Part shown: piece by piece, positions 1-7,020 of the stretch | Position numbering within the stretch: position 1 is the stretch's first letter | Layout: every line of letters starts with the position of its first letter | Assembly: GCA_002320595.1 (NCBI GenBank) | Contig: DCKB01000011.1 | Coordinates: 1 to 53,505 of the forward strand | Reading direction: 5' to 3' | Origin: Christensenella sp. UBA1685 | GTDB lineage: Bacteria; Bacillota; Clostridia; Christensenellales; CAG-138 | DNA length: 53,505 nucleotides | Translations under genes and position numbers: made by a program | The notes under the pieces: model-generated | Databases searched by the model: none | What the model saw: only the letters and a program-made list of their open reading frames with translations | What the model was told of the DNA's origin: nothing

Positions 1-123
1 CAGCCAGAAGTAAATGGTTGAGCGTGGGCGGTTATATTTCCGCGACGCTCGTGCTACGCCATATTTCTTCGCGTAGCACATTAGGGATTGCCTGTACTTC
101 ATGTCCTGTGTTACACTTGCCAT
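1..123 (-). CDS. Transposase N-terminus (partial, DDE/integrase type)
   Basis: The first 41 codons of a protein starting MASVTQDMKYRQSLMCYAKK are visible before the window ends. The segment reads as a small helix-turn-helix: a lysine/tyrosine-rich helix, then YGVARASRKYNRPRSTIYFW. This closely resembles the N-terminal DNA-binding domain of IS481/IS3-type transposases, where a KYGV..A..KY..sR..iY.W pattern is typical. The catalytic DDE domain is not present here. The ATG at 123-121 has an AAAGGAAG about 12 bases upstream, a weak but usable ribosome binding site. A 9-bp inverted repeat (51-59 with 71-79) lies inside the frame and may be incidental. Transposase identity is fairly sure; the family is a guess. 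Confidence 0.65.
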   Translation of the reverse strand, partial: MASVTQDMKYRQSLMCYAKKYGVARASRKYNRPRSTIYFWL

Positions 124-239
124 GAGGGATTTGCACTTCCTTTCGGTCTTTGTTGTTTTTCCTAAACTCACAATAACCGATTCGTGCGAATCCTTCATCC
201 TTTTTCTTACCGCTGTCCAAGATGTATTGTAATCCTACA
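1..239 (-). mobile_element. Insertion sequence end, truncated by the window edge
   Basis: The minus strand of this stretch carries the start of a transposase gene (complement 1-123). A candidate outer end, TGTAGGATTACAATAC read on the minus strand, begins at about 239. Ends starting TGT are usual for IS481/IS3-like elements. The rplU promoter begins 29 bases further on, so the element appears to sit immediately upstream of the ribosomal operon. The other end and any target duplication lie outside the window, so the boundary is inferred only from the TGT start and the change to promoter sequence. Confidence 0.5.
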
Positions 240-267
240 TTTGCACGAAAAAGCAGAGAAATCCTTG

Positions 268-297
268 TTGACAGGCTTGTTTCCCGTGTGTTACAAT
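268..297 (+). promoter_or_regulatory. SigA promoter of rplU-prp-rpmA
   Basis: A perfect TTGACA at 268-273 and TACAAT at 292-297 are separated by 18 bases. Transcription should begin near 304, giving a leader of about 83 bases ahead of rplU. Confidence 0.8.
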
Positions 298-302
298 GCT
301 TT

Positions 303-386
303 GGTGAGCCGCTCCGCGTCGGCTTTGTAAGCGTGGGTTTCCCAACGCCGAAACGTGGGCGAGATTGGTAAGAGGAGGTGCAGGAC
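303..386 (+). promoter_or_regulatory. Structured 5' leader of rplU (L21-leader-like)
   Basis: Two hairpins are visible between the promoter and the rplU ribosome binding site: AGCCG 307-311 with CGGCT 320-324, and GCGTGGG 331-337 with CCCaACGC 341-348 (one bulged A). Position and size match the autoregulatory L21 leader known in low-GC Gram-positives. I could not test it against the Rfam model, so the family name is inference. Confidence 0.45.
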
Positions 387-692
387 ATGTACGCTATTAT
401 CCGTACCGGCGGCAAACAGTATAAGGTGACGGTTGGCGATGAGGTTCTCGTTGAGAAGCTCGATGCCGAAGTCGGCGCTGAAGTCGCGTTTGAGGTTCTG
501 ATGCTTTGCGGCGAAGAAGGCGTTCAGGTTGGCAAACCCGTGGTTGCGGGCGTAGCCGCCAAGGGCGAAATCGTTGAGCATGGCAAGGGTAAGAAAGTCG
601 TAGTCTTCAAGTATAAGCCCAAGAAGAACTACCGCAAGAAGCAGGGTCATCGTCAGCCGTATACCAAGGTCAAGATCAACGCGATCGGCTAA
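387..692 (+). CDS. rplU: 50S ribosomal protein L21
   Basis: This 101-residue protein begins MYAIIRTGGKQYKV, the hallmark L21 N-terminus, and ends with the basic YRKKQGHRQPYTKVKI segment typical of the C-terminal part that contacts 23S rRNA. Length is normal for the family. The ATG at 387 is preceded by GGAGG at 374-378 (8-base spacing); an in-frame GTG at 378 overlaps that site and is not a credible start. It is the first gene of the classical rplU-prp-rpmA operon and is probably regulated through its leader. Confidence 0.97.
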   Translation: MYAIIRTGGKQYKVTVGDEVLVEKLDAEVGAEVAFEVLMLCGEEGVQVGKPVVAGVAAKGEIVEHGKGKKVVVFKYKPKKNYRKKQGHRQPYTKVKINAIG

Positions 693-698
693 GGCAAT

Positions 699-1028
699 AT
701 GACAAGGGTGACTATCTTCCGCCAGAAAGGCAGGATCGCAGGATTTTCGGCAGACGGGCATACCGGCTTTGCCGAAGAAGGAGAGGACATTGTTTGCAGC
801 GCGGTAAGCGCGGTGACGCAAACAGCGGTGCTCGGCATTACGGAGGTGTTAGAACTTCCGGCTGCGGTTGAGTTTGATGAAGCGAGGCTTTATTGCATGC
901 TTGAAAAAGGCATTGCAGAGGCTGCGTGGCAAAAGGCGGAACTCATTTTGGAAACGATGGCGGTGGGTCTTCGCTCCATCGCAGATTCCTACGGTGATTA
1001 CATCAAGATAATCGAAAGGGAGGTGTAA
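699..1028 (+). CDS. prp: Ribosomal-processing cysteine protease Prp
   Basis: The 109-residue product matches the YsxB/Prp family, the protease that removes the N-terminal extension of L27 in Firmicutes. The family's catalytic His and Cys are recognisable in GHTGFAEEGEDIVCSAVS (His about residue 21, Cys about residue 33). It lies between rplU and rpmA, as in most Firmicutes, 6 bases after rplU and 4 bases before rpmA. Its substrate is encoded next door and carries a matching cleavage motif. The ribosome binding site (AAGG, 691-694) is weak, so translation may depend on reinitiation after rplU. Confidence 0.93.
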   Translation: MTRVTIFRQKGRIAGFSADGHTGFAEEGEDIVCSAVSAVTQTAVLGITEVLELPAAVEFDEARLYCMLEKGIAEAAWQKAELILETMAVGLRSIADSYGDYIKIIEREV

Positions 1029-1032
1029 CACG

Positions 1033-1326
1033 ATGATGAAGATCAATCTGCAGCTTTTCGCGCATAAAAAGGGCGTGGGCAGCTCGCGTAACGGCCGCGA
1101 CAGCGAATCCAAGCGTCTTGGGCCGAAGCGGGCCGACGGTCAGTTCGTTCTTGCCGGCAACATCCTGGTTCGGCAGCGCGGCACGCATTTCCATCCCGGC
1201 AATAACGTTGGCATCGGCAAGGACGATACGCTCTTTGCAAAGATTGACGGCGTAGTCCGCTTTGAAACGAAGCGCATGGGCCGCAAGCAGGTCAGCGTTT
1301 ACGCAGAGGAAGCCGCTGCGAACTAA
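1033..1326 (+). CDS. rpmA: 50S ribosomal protein L27 with Prp-cleavable N-terminal extension
   Basis: The 97-residue protein begins MMKINLQLFAHKKGVGSS and continues with the conserved L27 core NGRDSESKRLGPKRADGQF. In Firmicutes, L27 is made with a short extension ending in a (L)QxFA-type motif that Prp removes to expose the functional N-terminus near the peptidyl transferase centre. Here the equivalent is NLQLFA followed by HKKG, so cleavage after Ala10 is expected. GGGAGG at 1018-1023 lies 9 bases before the ATG at 1033; a second ATG at 1036 is possible. A strong terminator follows. Confidence 0.97.
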   Translation: MMKINLQLFAHKKGVGSSRNGRDSESKRLGPKRADGQFVLAGNILVRQRGTHFHPGNNVGIGKDDTLFAKIDGVVRFETKRMGRKQVSVYAEEAAAN

Positions 1327-1344
1327 CAAAAACTGATTCCACAA

Positions 1345-1374
1345 AGCCCGTTCCAAAACCGGAATGGGCTTTTT
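1345..1374 (+). terminator. Rho-independent terminator of rplU-prp-rpmA
   Basis: The 10-bp arms AGCCCGTTCC (1345-1354) and GGAATGGGCT (1361-1370), with one G-T pair and a 6-base loop, are followed by TTTT. Confidence 0.88.
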
Positions 1375-1401
1375 CGTTATAAAAGCATGGGAGGTGGAAG
1401 G

Positions 1402-1953
1402 GTGGAATACAGGGAGCTTTTGCGGGCGGAGTTAACGGTGGAGCTGTTTCGGTATTTTGACCGGTATCAGAAGGTACAACGTTGCTGGCGCAAAGAAGCG
1501 GGCAATTGGGTTTTAAAGGACATTGCGTTTACCGAGCAGTGGGATGCGGCGGACTACGCATATTTGGTGAAATGCCTTCAAAACACCCTTGAAACGGTAG
1601 GATCCGTGACAGGCGCATTCGATGAATCGGGAAAGCTTGTGGGCTTTGCATCCGTAGAACCACGGCGTTTCGGAAGCAGGAAGCAATACTGTGAGCTTTC
1701 CAGCCTGCACGTTTCCTGCGAATGCCGCGGCAGGGGGATCGGCAGCCGGCTCCTTGCATGCGCAAGTACGGCCGGGTACAGGCTCGGCGCGGAGAAGCTT
1801 TACATCTCTGCGCATTCCTCGGAAGAAACGCAGGCGTTTTACCATGCAAAAGGCTGCGTGGAGGCAGAGGAGTACGAACCTGCGCTGCATGCGGCCGAGC
1901 CGTGCGATTGTCAGTTGGAACTCGTACTTTGCGGAGATCAAAGCGATGTATGA
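1402..1953 (+). CDS. GNAT-family N-acetyltransferase
   Basis: This 183-residue protein carries a GNAT fold signature: a central strand LVGFASVEP, then LSSLHVSCECRGRGIGSRLL, where the R-G-x-G-I-G loop (about 109-114) binds the acetyl-CoA pyrophosphate, followed by a C-terminal YISAHSSEETQAFYHAKGC segment typical of motif B. The substrate is unknown. The start is taken as the GTG at 1402 because GGGAGG lies 7 bases upstream; the in-frame ATG at 1387 has no ribosome binding site. It overlaps the next gene by 8 bases (ATGTATGA), implying translational coupling with a DNA repair glycosylase. Confidence 0.85.
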   Translation: MEYRELLRAELTVELFRYFDRYQKVQRCWRKEAGNWVLKDIAFTEQWDAADYAYLVKCLQNTLETVGSVTGAFDESGKLVGFASVEPRRFGSRKQYCELSSLHVSCECRGRGIGSRLLACASTAGYRLGAEKLYISAHSSEETQAFYHAKGCVEAEEYEPALHAAEPCDCQLELVLCGDQSDV

Positions 1954-2842
1954 AAAAACGTTCTGGAAAGACAATGTTTTGCTCGTTTCGGGTGTGGAAC
2001 GCCTTGACCTGAACCGCACGTTTGCCTGCGGGCAATCGTTTCGCTGGCAGCGGACGGAGCGAGGCTGGTTTGGCATAGCGTTCGGGCGCGGCATATATGC
2101 TGAGACGGCTGAAGGGGCGCTCCGTATTTTCCCCTGCGCAAAAGAAGAGGTGCCTCTCTGGCTCAAGTATTTCGATTTGGCGCGGGACTATGCGGCCATT
2201 GAAGCGCAGCTTTGCGCGGACACCCGCCTTTGCGCGTGCGTGCCGTTTGCTTCCGGCATCCGCGTGCTGAATCAGGAGCCGTTTGAAACGCTCATCACCT
2301 TTATCCTTTCCGCAAATAACAACGCCGGACGAATTGCAGGAATCGTTATGCGGCTTTGCGCATGTGCGGGAGAGCCTGCCGTAATGCAGGATGGGCGGGA
2401 ATACCGGCGGTTCCCCACGCCGGAGGCTGTTGCGGCGCTCGAGCCGGAGGCGCTTCGGAGCATCGGCGCAGGGTACCGCGCGCCTTATGTGAAGGAAAGC
2501 GCGCGTATGGTGGCGGATGGGTTTGACCTTGAGGCCTTGCGTGCAATGCCGCTTGCCGAAGCCCGAAAAGCGCTGGCGGCGTTTCCCGGCGTCGGTCCGA
2601 AGGTGGCGGATTGCATCCTGCTGTTTTCGCTTGGCCATACGGATGCGTTTCCGGTGGATGTGTGGATTGGGCGGGCGCTCAAAACTCTGTTCTTTGATGG
2701 GCAAATGCCCGGACGGCAGGAAATGGAACGCCTGCTGCATGAGCTCGGGCCGATGAGTGGGATCATACAGCAATACGTTTTCCATTATGCACGCGAGCGG
2801 AAGCTCGCGACAAAGCATGAGAAGAAGGAAGGAAAACAATGA
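1946..2842 (+). CDS. ogg: 8-oxoguanine DNA glycosylase/AP lyase (OGG1-like)
   Basis: This 298-residue protein has an OGG1-type N-terminal domain (LDLNRTFACGQSFRW, about 16-32) followed by a helix-hairpin-helix-GPD domain. The catalytic pair is present: Lys in FPGVGPKVADCILLF and Asp in DAFPVDVWIGR, matching OGG1 Lys249/Asp268. It would excise 8-oxoguanine and nick the abasic site during base excision repair. The start at 1946 places it 8 bases inside the acetyltransferase gene, with GGAG upstream; the frame is open further 5' but overlaps that gene. It ends with ATGA shared with the next gene. Confidence 0.9.
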   Translation: MYEKTFWKDNVLLVSGVERLDLNRTFACGQSFRWQRTERGWFGIAFGRGIYAETAEGALRIFPCAKEEVPLWLKYFDLARDYAAIEAQLCADTRLCACVPFASGIRVLNQEPFETLITFILSANNNAGRIAGIVMRLCACAGEPAVMQDGREYRRFPTPEAVAALEPEALRSIGAGYRAPYVKESARMVADGFDLEALRAMPLAEARKALAAFPGVGPKVADCILLFSLGHTDAFPVDVWIGRALKTLFFDGQMPGRQEMERLLHELGPMSGIIQQYVFHYARERKLATKHEKKEGKQ

Positions 2843-3597
2843 AGCTTGCAAGAAAAGCCGTCCTCAGCGGAAACGCATTGAAGCTGATTGCCATCGCAGC
2901 GATGACGGTGGATCACCTGACTTGGGTAATTTTTCCCGGATACCAAACGAATGTCGGTATCCTTCTGCTGCATTCCATCGGCAGGCTTACCGCGCCAATC
3001 ATGTGTTTCTTCATCGCGGAAGGATATTACTATACGCATGACCGCAAACGCTATGCAGCACGGCTATTTCTCTTTGCACTGATCTCGCATTTTGCCTATA
3101 ATTTCGCGTTTGGGATCCCGTTTGCCCCATTCCGGACGGGGATCTTCAACCAAACGGGCGTAATGTGGGCGCTTGCCTGGGGGCTTGCGGCACTCTGCGT
3201 CCTGAACAGTGTGGAATTGAAGCAATGGCACAAAACAGGGCTTATGATCCTCATCTGCGCCATATCATTCTGTGCGGATTGGAGTTGCATAGCAGTGCTC
3301 GTGATTGTTGCATTCGGTACAAACAGAGGCGATTTTAAAAAGCAGATGGGATGGATGATGGCGTTTGTCACCATGTATGCGGCCGTGTATTTCTTCTGCA
3401 TTGATAAGGTGTATGGCGTTTTGCAGATAATGGTCGCGCTTTCAATTCCACTGCTTTCCCTGTACAACGGCGAACGCGGGAGATGGCGCGGGATGAAGTG
3501 GTTTTTCTATTTCTATTATCCCTTGCACCTTGTTGCCTGTGGATTAATTCGGATTGCGCTGCACGGCGCAGGAGGGGTGCTTGTCGGAGGAATGTGA
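2839..3597 (+). CDS. TraX-family membrane protein
   Basis: A 252-residue integral membrane protein with about seven hydrophobic segments. It matches the TraX family (named for the F-plasmid pilin N-acetylase): GNALKLIAIAAMTVDHLTW near the N-terminus, IGRLTAPIMCFFIAEGYYYT in the middle, and a C-terminal FYFYYPLHL motif. Chromosomal members in Clostridia have no proven substrate. The ATGA overlap with the glycosylase gene (2839-2842) and an AAGGAAGG just upstream show it is the third gene of the same transcript. TraX proteins are thought to be membrane O/N-acyltransferases; sharing an operon with a GNAT enzyme is notable but not proof of function. Confidence 0.82.
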   Translation: MKLARKAVLSGNALKLIAIAAMTVDHLTWVIFPGYQTNVGILLLHSIGRLTAPIMCFFIAEGYYYTHDRKRYAARLFLFALISHFAYNFAFGIPFAPFRTGIFNQTGVMWALAWGLAALCVLNSVELKQWHKTGLMILICAISFCADWSCIAVLVIVAFGTNRGDFKKQMGWMMAFVTMYAAVYFFCIDKVYGVLQIMVALSIPLLSLYNGERGRWRGMKWFFYFYYPLHLVACGLIRIALHGAGGVLVGGM

Positions 3598-3733
3598 GAT
3601 GCATCGCACGAAACGATGAAACGGGGATTCAATTTGAACTTCCGGCTTGACGTGCCGGGGGTGCGGCGCTAAACTTTTATACTTGGTGCAGGCAGAAGCA
3701 CAAAAACAGAAAGCGCTTGGAAAGGGATGCTCT

Positions 3734-4378
3734 TTGGGCGGGTTTATTTTTGCATTCGAGATGATTGGCACGGTTGCATTCGCCGTTTCCGGGTCAATGA
3801 CGGCGGTCCGAAAAAATATGGATTTGTTTGGAGTCATGATTCTCGGCGTTATTACCGCATGCGGAGGCGGCCTGACGCGCGACATTCTTCTGGGCATAAC
3901 GCCTCCCGCGCTGTTTGGAACGCCCAAATATGTAACTGTAGCCGCCGCCACGGCAATCCTTGTTTTTATCCCGGGGGTTCGCCGATGGCTCATGAAAAGT
4001 CACCGGGGGTTTGAACGAATTCTGTTATTGATGGATTCCATCGGTTTGGGCGTTTTCACAATGGTTGGCATGCAGGCCGCATATGGATGCGGGGTTGAGT
4101 GCAGCACATTTCTCGCGGTTTCGGTTGGCGTTATAACCGGAGTAGGGGGCGGGGTGATGCGGGATGTTATGGCGGGCGACAGACCCTATATTTTCGTAAA
4201 GCACATTTATGCGTGCGCCGCAATTCTTGGGGCAATGCTTTTTGCTGTTTTGCGGGGAAGGTGCGGCGACACGGCTGCAATCCTTGCCGGAGCAGCGCTG
4301 GTCATCCTGATCCGGCTGCTTTCCGCACACTTCAGATGGAGCCTGCCAAGAGCGCACGAGATTGAAGAAAACCGGTAA
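3734..4378 (+). CDS. YadS/UPF0126-type membrane protein (TRIC-like cation channel)
   Basis: About 214 residues with seven hydrophobic segments in two repeated units, each with a glycine-rich motif: ITACGGGLTRDILLG and ITGVGGGVMRDVMAG. This GGG(x)RD duplication is characteristic of the UPF0126/YadS family, related to trimeric intracellular cation channels. The start is uncertain. I favour TTG 3734, which has GGAAAGGGA about 8 bases upstream and gives the short N-terminus usual for the family. An in-frame TTG at 3647 would add a Cys-rich 29-residue tail without a ribosome binding site. A strong terminator follows. The transported ion is not known from sequence. Confidence 0.82.
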   Translation: MGGFIFAFEMIGTVAFAVSGSMTAVRKNMDLFGVMILGVITACGGGLTRDILLGITPPALFGTPKYVTVAAATAILVFIPGVRRWLMKSHRGFERILLLMDSIGLGVFTMVGMQAAYGCGVECSTFLAVSVGVITGVGGGVMRDVMAGDRPYIFVKHIYACAAILGAMLFAVLRGRCGDTAAILAGAALVILIRLLSAHFRWSLPRAHEIEENR

Positions 4379-4391
4379 ACAAAGCTGAATG

Positions 4392-4424
4392 GCGCGCAGT
4401 GGATCGTCCCCTGCGCGCTTTTTT
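4392..4424 (+). terminator. Rho-independent terminator
   Basis: A perfect 8-bp stem, GCGCGCAG (4392-4399) and CTGCGCGC (4411-4418), is followed by six T. It separates the membrane protein gene from the spoIIA operon. Confidence 0.9.
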
Positions 4425-4488
4425 ATGCTCCAGATATCCGAAAATTTCAAAACTTGTGTATATTCGGCAGGATTCGTGGAAATTCTAG

Positions 4489-4517
4489 GAAGGAAGCGAA
4501 TTTTGCGGAGCGAATTA
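4489..4517 (+). promoter_or_regulatory. Candidate SigH promoter of the spoIIA operon
   Basis: GAAGGAAGC (4489-4497) and AGCGAATTA (4509-4517), separated by 11 bases, match the SigH pattern RnAGGAwWW-N11/12-RnnGAATww except at the last two -35 positions. SigH is the known driver of spoIIA in Bacillus. No good SigA promoter is visible in the same interval. Confidence 0.5.
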
Positions 4518-4559
4518 ATTTGTGATATTCCATATATCTATGCGAAAGGGGATGCATGT

Positions 4560-4892
4560 ATGCAGATAAAAACCCAAAGGGACGGCGAAACGCTTGCCGT
4601 GCTTCTCACGGGGGAGCTGGATCACCATAGCGCCGCTCCCTTGCGCGTGGAGCTGGACGCGCTGCTCGGCGACAGGACGATCCGCTGCCTTGCGTTGGAT
4701 TTATGCGGCGTAACGTTTATGGACAGCTCCGGCCTTGGCGTTGTGCTCGGCCGTTACAAGCTTATGAAAGAGCGTGGCGGCAGTGTGCGCATCCAGGGCG
4801 CGTCAAGGCCGGTTGAACGGATCTTGAAGATGGCGGGCGTTTATGCGCTCTTAGGGCAACAGGATGCTGAAAGGGGAAAGGGACATGTTTGA
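4560..4892 (+). CDS. spoIIAA: Anti-sigma F factor antagonist SpoIIAA
   Basis: A 110-residue STAS-domain protein (Bacillus SpoIIAA is 117). It has the LTGELDHHSA segment and the phosphorylation loop FMDSSGLGVVLGRYK; Ser56 corresponds to the Ser58 phosphorylated by SpoIIAB in Bacillus. When dephosphorylated by SpoIIE it binds SpoIIAB and frees SigF in the forespore. The ATG at 4560 follows AAAGGGGA and gives the expected N-terminus; upstream in-frame codons belong to untranslated leader. It overlaps spoIIAB by 8 bases (ATGTTTGA). Confidence 0.97.
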   Translation: MQIKTQRDGETLAVLLTGELDHHSAAPLRVELDALLGDRTIRCLALDLCGVTFMDSSGLGVVLGRYKLMKERGGSVRIQGASRPVERILKMAGVYALLGQQDAERGKGHV

Positions 4893-5322
4893 TAACGAAA
4901 TGCACGTCAGCTTTTTGGGCGTGTCGCAAAACGAATCGTTCGCACGGATGGTGGCCGCTGCGTTCGCGTCACAGCTCAACCCCACCATTGAAGAACTGAC
5001 GGACATCCGCACCGCCGTAAGCGAGGCCGTTACAAATGCAATTATCCATGGTTACAGCGGCATGCGCGGCATGGTTGGTATGGATTGCGCCATTGAAGGG
5101 AGAAATTTTACCGTTACCATACGGGATGAAGGACGCGGAATCCCAAATGTTCCGCTCGCGATGCAGCCGTTCTATACCAGCGTACCCAATCTGGAGCGGT
5201 CCGGCATGGGCTTTGCCGTGATGGAGGCGTTTATGGATTCCGTAACGGTGGAATCGGAGGTCGGCCGCGGAACCACGGTAATTATGAAAAAGGAAATCGC
5301 GGCGGTGGGGTGTGATGAATGA
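4885..5322 (+). CDS. spoIIAB: Anti-sigma F factor / serine kinase SpoIIAB
   Basis: 145 residues, the normal length. It is a GHKL-type ATP-binding protein: N box EAVTNAIIHGY (about 48-58), G1 box RDEGRGIPN (80-88) and G2 box RSGMGFAVME (105-114). It holds SigF inactive and phosphorylates SpoIIAA. The chosen ATG at 4885 has AAGGGGAAAGGG upstream; a further in-frame ATG at 4864 would add seven residues and sits before this ribosome binding site. It overlaps both flanking genes by 8 bases, keeping the three products stoichiometrically coupled. Confidence 0.97.
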   Translation: MFDNEMHVSFLGVSQNESFARMVAAAFASQLNPTIEELTDIRTAVSEAVTNAIIHGYSGMRGMVGMDCAIEGRNFTVTIRDEGRGIPNVPLAMQPFYTSVPNLERSGMGFAVMEAFMDSVTVESEVGRGTTVIMKKEIAAVGCDE

Positions 5323-6055
5323 GAGCGCGCCGCTTGCATATGAGGAAACCAAGGAACTGATCCGCCTCGCACAGCAGGGGAATGAGGCGGCGCAGGAGCG
5401 GCTGACCGTCTGCAATACGGCGCTCGTAAAATCCATCGTGAAGCGGTATATGAACCGGCACGTGGAATACGACGACCTGTTTCAGATCGGCTGTATGGGG
5501 CTTGTGAAAGCGATCCAGAAGTTCGACCTTTCTTATGACGTGCGTTTTTCCACCTATGCCGTGCCGATGATTGCAGGCGAGATCAAGCGCTTTTTGCGGG
5601 ACGACGGCATGATTAAGGTGAGCCGCACCCTGAAGGAGCTGGCAGCTCAGGCCGCGGCCGCGCGGGAGCGGCTTTCCGCCGAACAGGGGCGCGATGTGGG
5701 CATTTCGGAGATTGCGGCGGCACTTGATGTGGATGCAGAGGACATCGCAGCGGCGCTTGAGGCATCCCGGCCGCACATGTCTATCTACGAACCCGCATAT
5801 GGGGACGATTCGGACGCGCTGATGCTTGACCGTGTGCAGGATGGCGCGGATGAAATGGGGGACACGCTCAACCGTGTACTGTTAAAGGAATTGCTCGGCA
5901 CGCTGGAACCGCGGGAAAGGACGATCATCCTGCTGCGTTATTTTTCGGATAAAACGCAAAATGAGATCGCTGCCGAAATGGGGATCTCCCAGGTGCAGGT
6001 TTCCCGCCTTGAAACCAAGATCCTGCAAAAGCTGCGCGAACGTGCGGCAAACTGA
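5315..6055 (+). CDS. sigF: RNA polymerase sporulation sigma factor SigF
   Basis: A 246-residue sigma-70 family protein. Region 2 contains DDLFQIGCMGLVKAIQKFD and RFSTYAVPMIAGEIKRFLRDDG (about 53-97); region 3 is about 100-165; region 4 contains the helix-turn-helix KTQNEIAAEMGISQVQVSRLE near residues 210-232. It directs early forespore transcription and is held by SpoIIAB. It starts inside spoIIAB (ATGAATGA, 8-base overlap); a GTG three bases earlier is an alternative. In many Bacilli spoVA genes follow; here the next gene is on the other strand. Confidence 0.96.
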   Translation: MNESAPLAYEETKELIRLAQQGNEAAQERLTVCNTALVKSIVKRYMNRHVEYDDLFQIGCMGLVKAIQKFDLSYDVRFSTYAVPMIAGEIKRFLRDDGMIKVSRTLKELAAQAAAARERLSAEQGRDVGISEIAAALDVDAEDIAAALEASRPHMSIYEPAYGDDSDALMLDRVQDGADEMGDTLNRVLLKELLGTLEPRERTIILLRYFSDKTQNEIAAEMGISQVQVSRLETKILQKLRERAAN

Positions 6056-6101
6056 AAGGGGCGGCGCCGTGCGCCTGGTGGGGTCGTGTAAGCACATGGT
6101 T

Positions 6102-6129
6102 AGCCGGCCGGGGGATGCCTTGGCCGGCT
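6102..6129. terminator. Hairpin between convergent genes (possible terminator)
   Basis: A perfect 8-bp inverted repeat, AGCCGGCC (6102-6109) and GGCCGGCT (6122-6129), lies between the ends of sigF and the minus-strand gene at 6135. Neither side has a T tract, so it is a weak terminator candidate for either strand. Confidence 0.4.
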
Positions 6130-6134
6130 GATAC

Positions 6135-6974
6135 TCACCGTCCCGCCGCCTTATTTACCTGTGTCGCATGCTCCACATCCGGAAGCTGGCCGACATGAGA
6201 AAGGCTGCCGCTAAAGAACATACACGCATGGCCGGACATCTCGTTTGCCGCAACCGAGTCCTCCCCGTGGGGGAAACCCTGCAGCGAGGCCGCAACGAGC
6301 CGGCCGCCGATATTGATCACAACGGGCCGCTTTGAATAGTTGAATTCACCGCCGAACGCCTCTTTGAAGGTTGCTGTGTCCACGGTATTTGTGCACTCTA
6401 CCTCTGCGTGCAGCTCTCCGCCGCAAAAGGTCATATCAAACTGCACACCGGTGTTGTAATCCGTAACAGAATAAGCCTGCCCTTCTGTGAGTAGCGTTTT
6501 GACCTCGTTCCAGGGCACAAGTTCCCCGGTTACGCTGGCTGTGCCGGAAAGCTGTTGGCCAATTGGGATGGAAGCCGCGATATCCACACGCTTGGTGTTG
6601 TGGTCAAACAGAAACGTGCGGGACTGTTCTCCGACTGTGCCGTCCGCGATGATGGGGAGGCCGTTGGCATCCGTCTGGTTTTGCTGAAATTTTTTTGTTG
6701 CTTCCACCGTCATGCTCTGGAAATTGCCGGTAGGCTTATAATCAAAATACCCAAGCTCGCGCAGGCGGAGCTGAATGCGCACCACCATTTCCCCCGTTGA
6801 GCCGTAGCTGATGAGGGTGGAAGCAGAGGCTTGCGGCGAAGCCGAAGGCAATGCCGCCGGATGCGCGGAAGGCGAAGCTTCAGGGTCGGGCAGGGCGGTG
6901 GGTTCAGCAAAGGCTGCCGGATAGGCCGCGAATAAAAACAGCGCGGCAAACAGAAGAATAAAACACTTTTTCAT
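6135..6974 (-). CDS. Secreted peptidoglycan-binding protein with LDT-like C-terminal domain
   Basis: 279 residues: signal peptide (1-23, cleavage near AFA-EP), a Pro/Ala/Ser-rich linker (24-55), a PG_binding_1 domain (about 56-120; STGEMVVRIQLRLRELGYFD), then a 130-residue C-terminal domain I cannot name. That domain is clearly homologous to the C-terminus of the protein at 11293-12453: shared GGxxHAxxE, RPxxIxxxG, AAS, PH and GHxC motifs (here His189, His236, His249, Cys251). The His-x12-GHxC arrangement recalls the catalytic motif of YkuD L,D-transpeptidases, but the order of residues differs. It is 46 bases downstream of yunB on the same strand. No ribosome binding site is evident; a TATACT six bases upstream could make a leaderless message. 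Confidence 0.7.
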   Translation of the reverse strand: MKKCFILLFAALFLFAAYPAAFAEPTALPDPEASPSAHPAALPSASPQASASTLISYGSTGEMVVRIQLRLRELGYFDYKPTGNFQSMTVEATKKFQQNQTDANGLPIIADGTVGEQSRTFLFDHNTKRVDIAASIPIGQQLSGTASVTGELVPWNEVKTLLTEGQAYSVTDYNTGVQFDMTFCGGELHAEVECTNTVDTATFKEAFGGEFNYSKRPVVINIGGRLVAASLQGFPHGEDSVAANEMSGHACMFFSGSLSHVGQLPDVEHATQVNKAAGR

Positions 6975-7020
6975 GTTTTAAGTATAGCATATCGCAGCAT
7001 GGTTTTGTATAAAGTTTTTG

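Noticed and set aside
51..79. Hairpin GTGCTACGC/GCGTAGCAC as a terminator
   Set aside because: It lies inside the transposase coding frame and neither side has a T tract.
32..415. A 127-codon minus-strand open frame across the left edge and rplU start
   Set aside because: The real minus-strand coding here is in another frame (complement 1-123, transposase). The long frame runs through the rplU promoter and start and has no recognisable domain.
3647..3683. Promoter TTGACG...TATACT upstream of the TRIC-like gene
   Set aside because: The spacer is 25 bases, too long for SigA.
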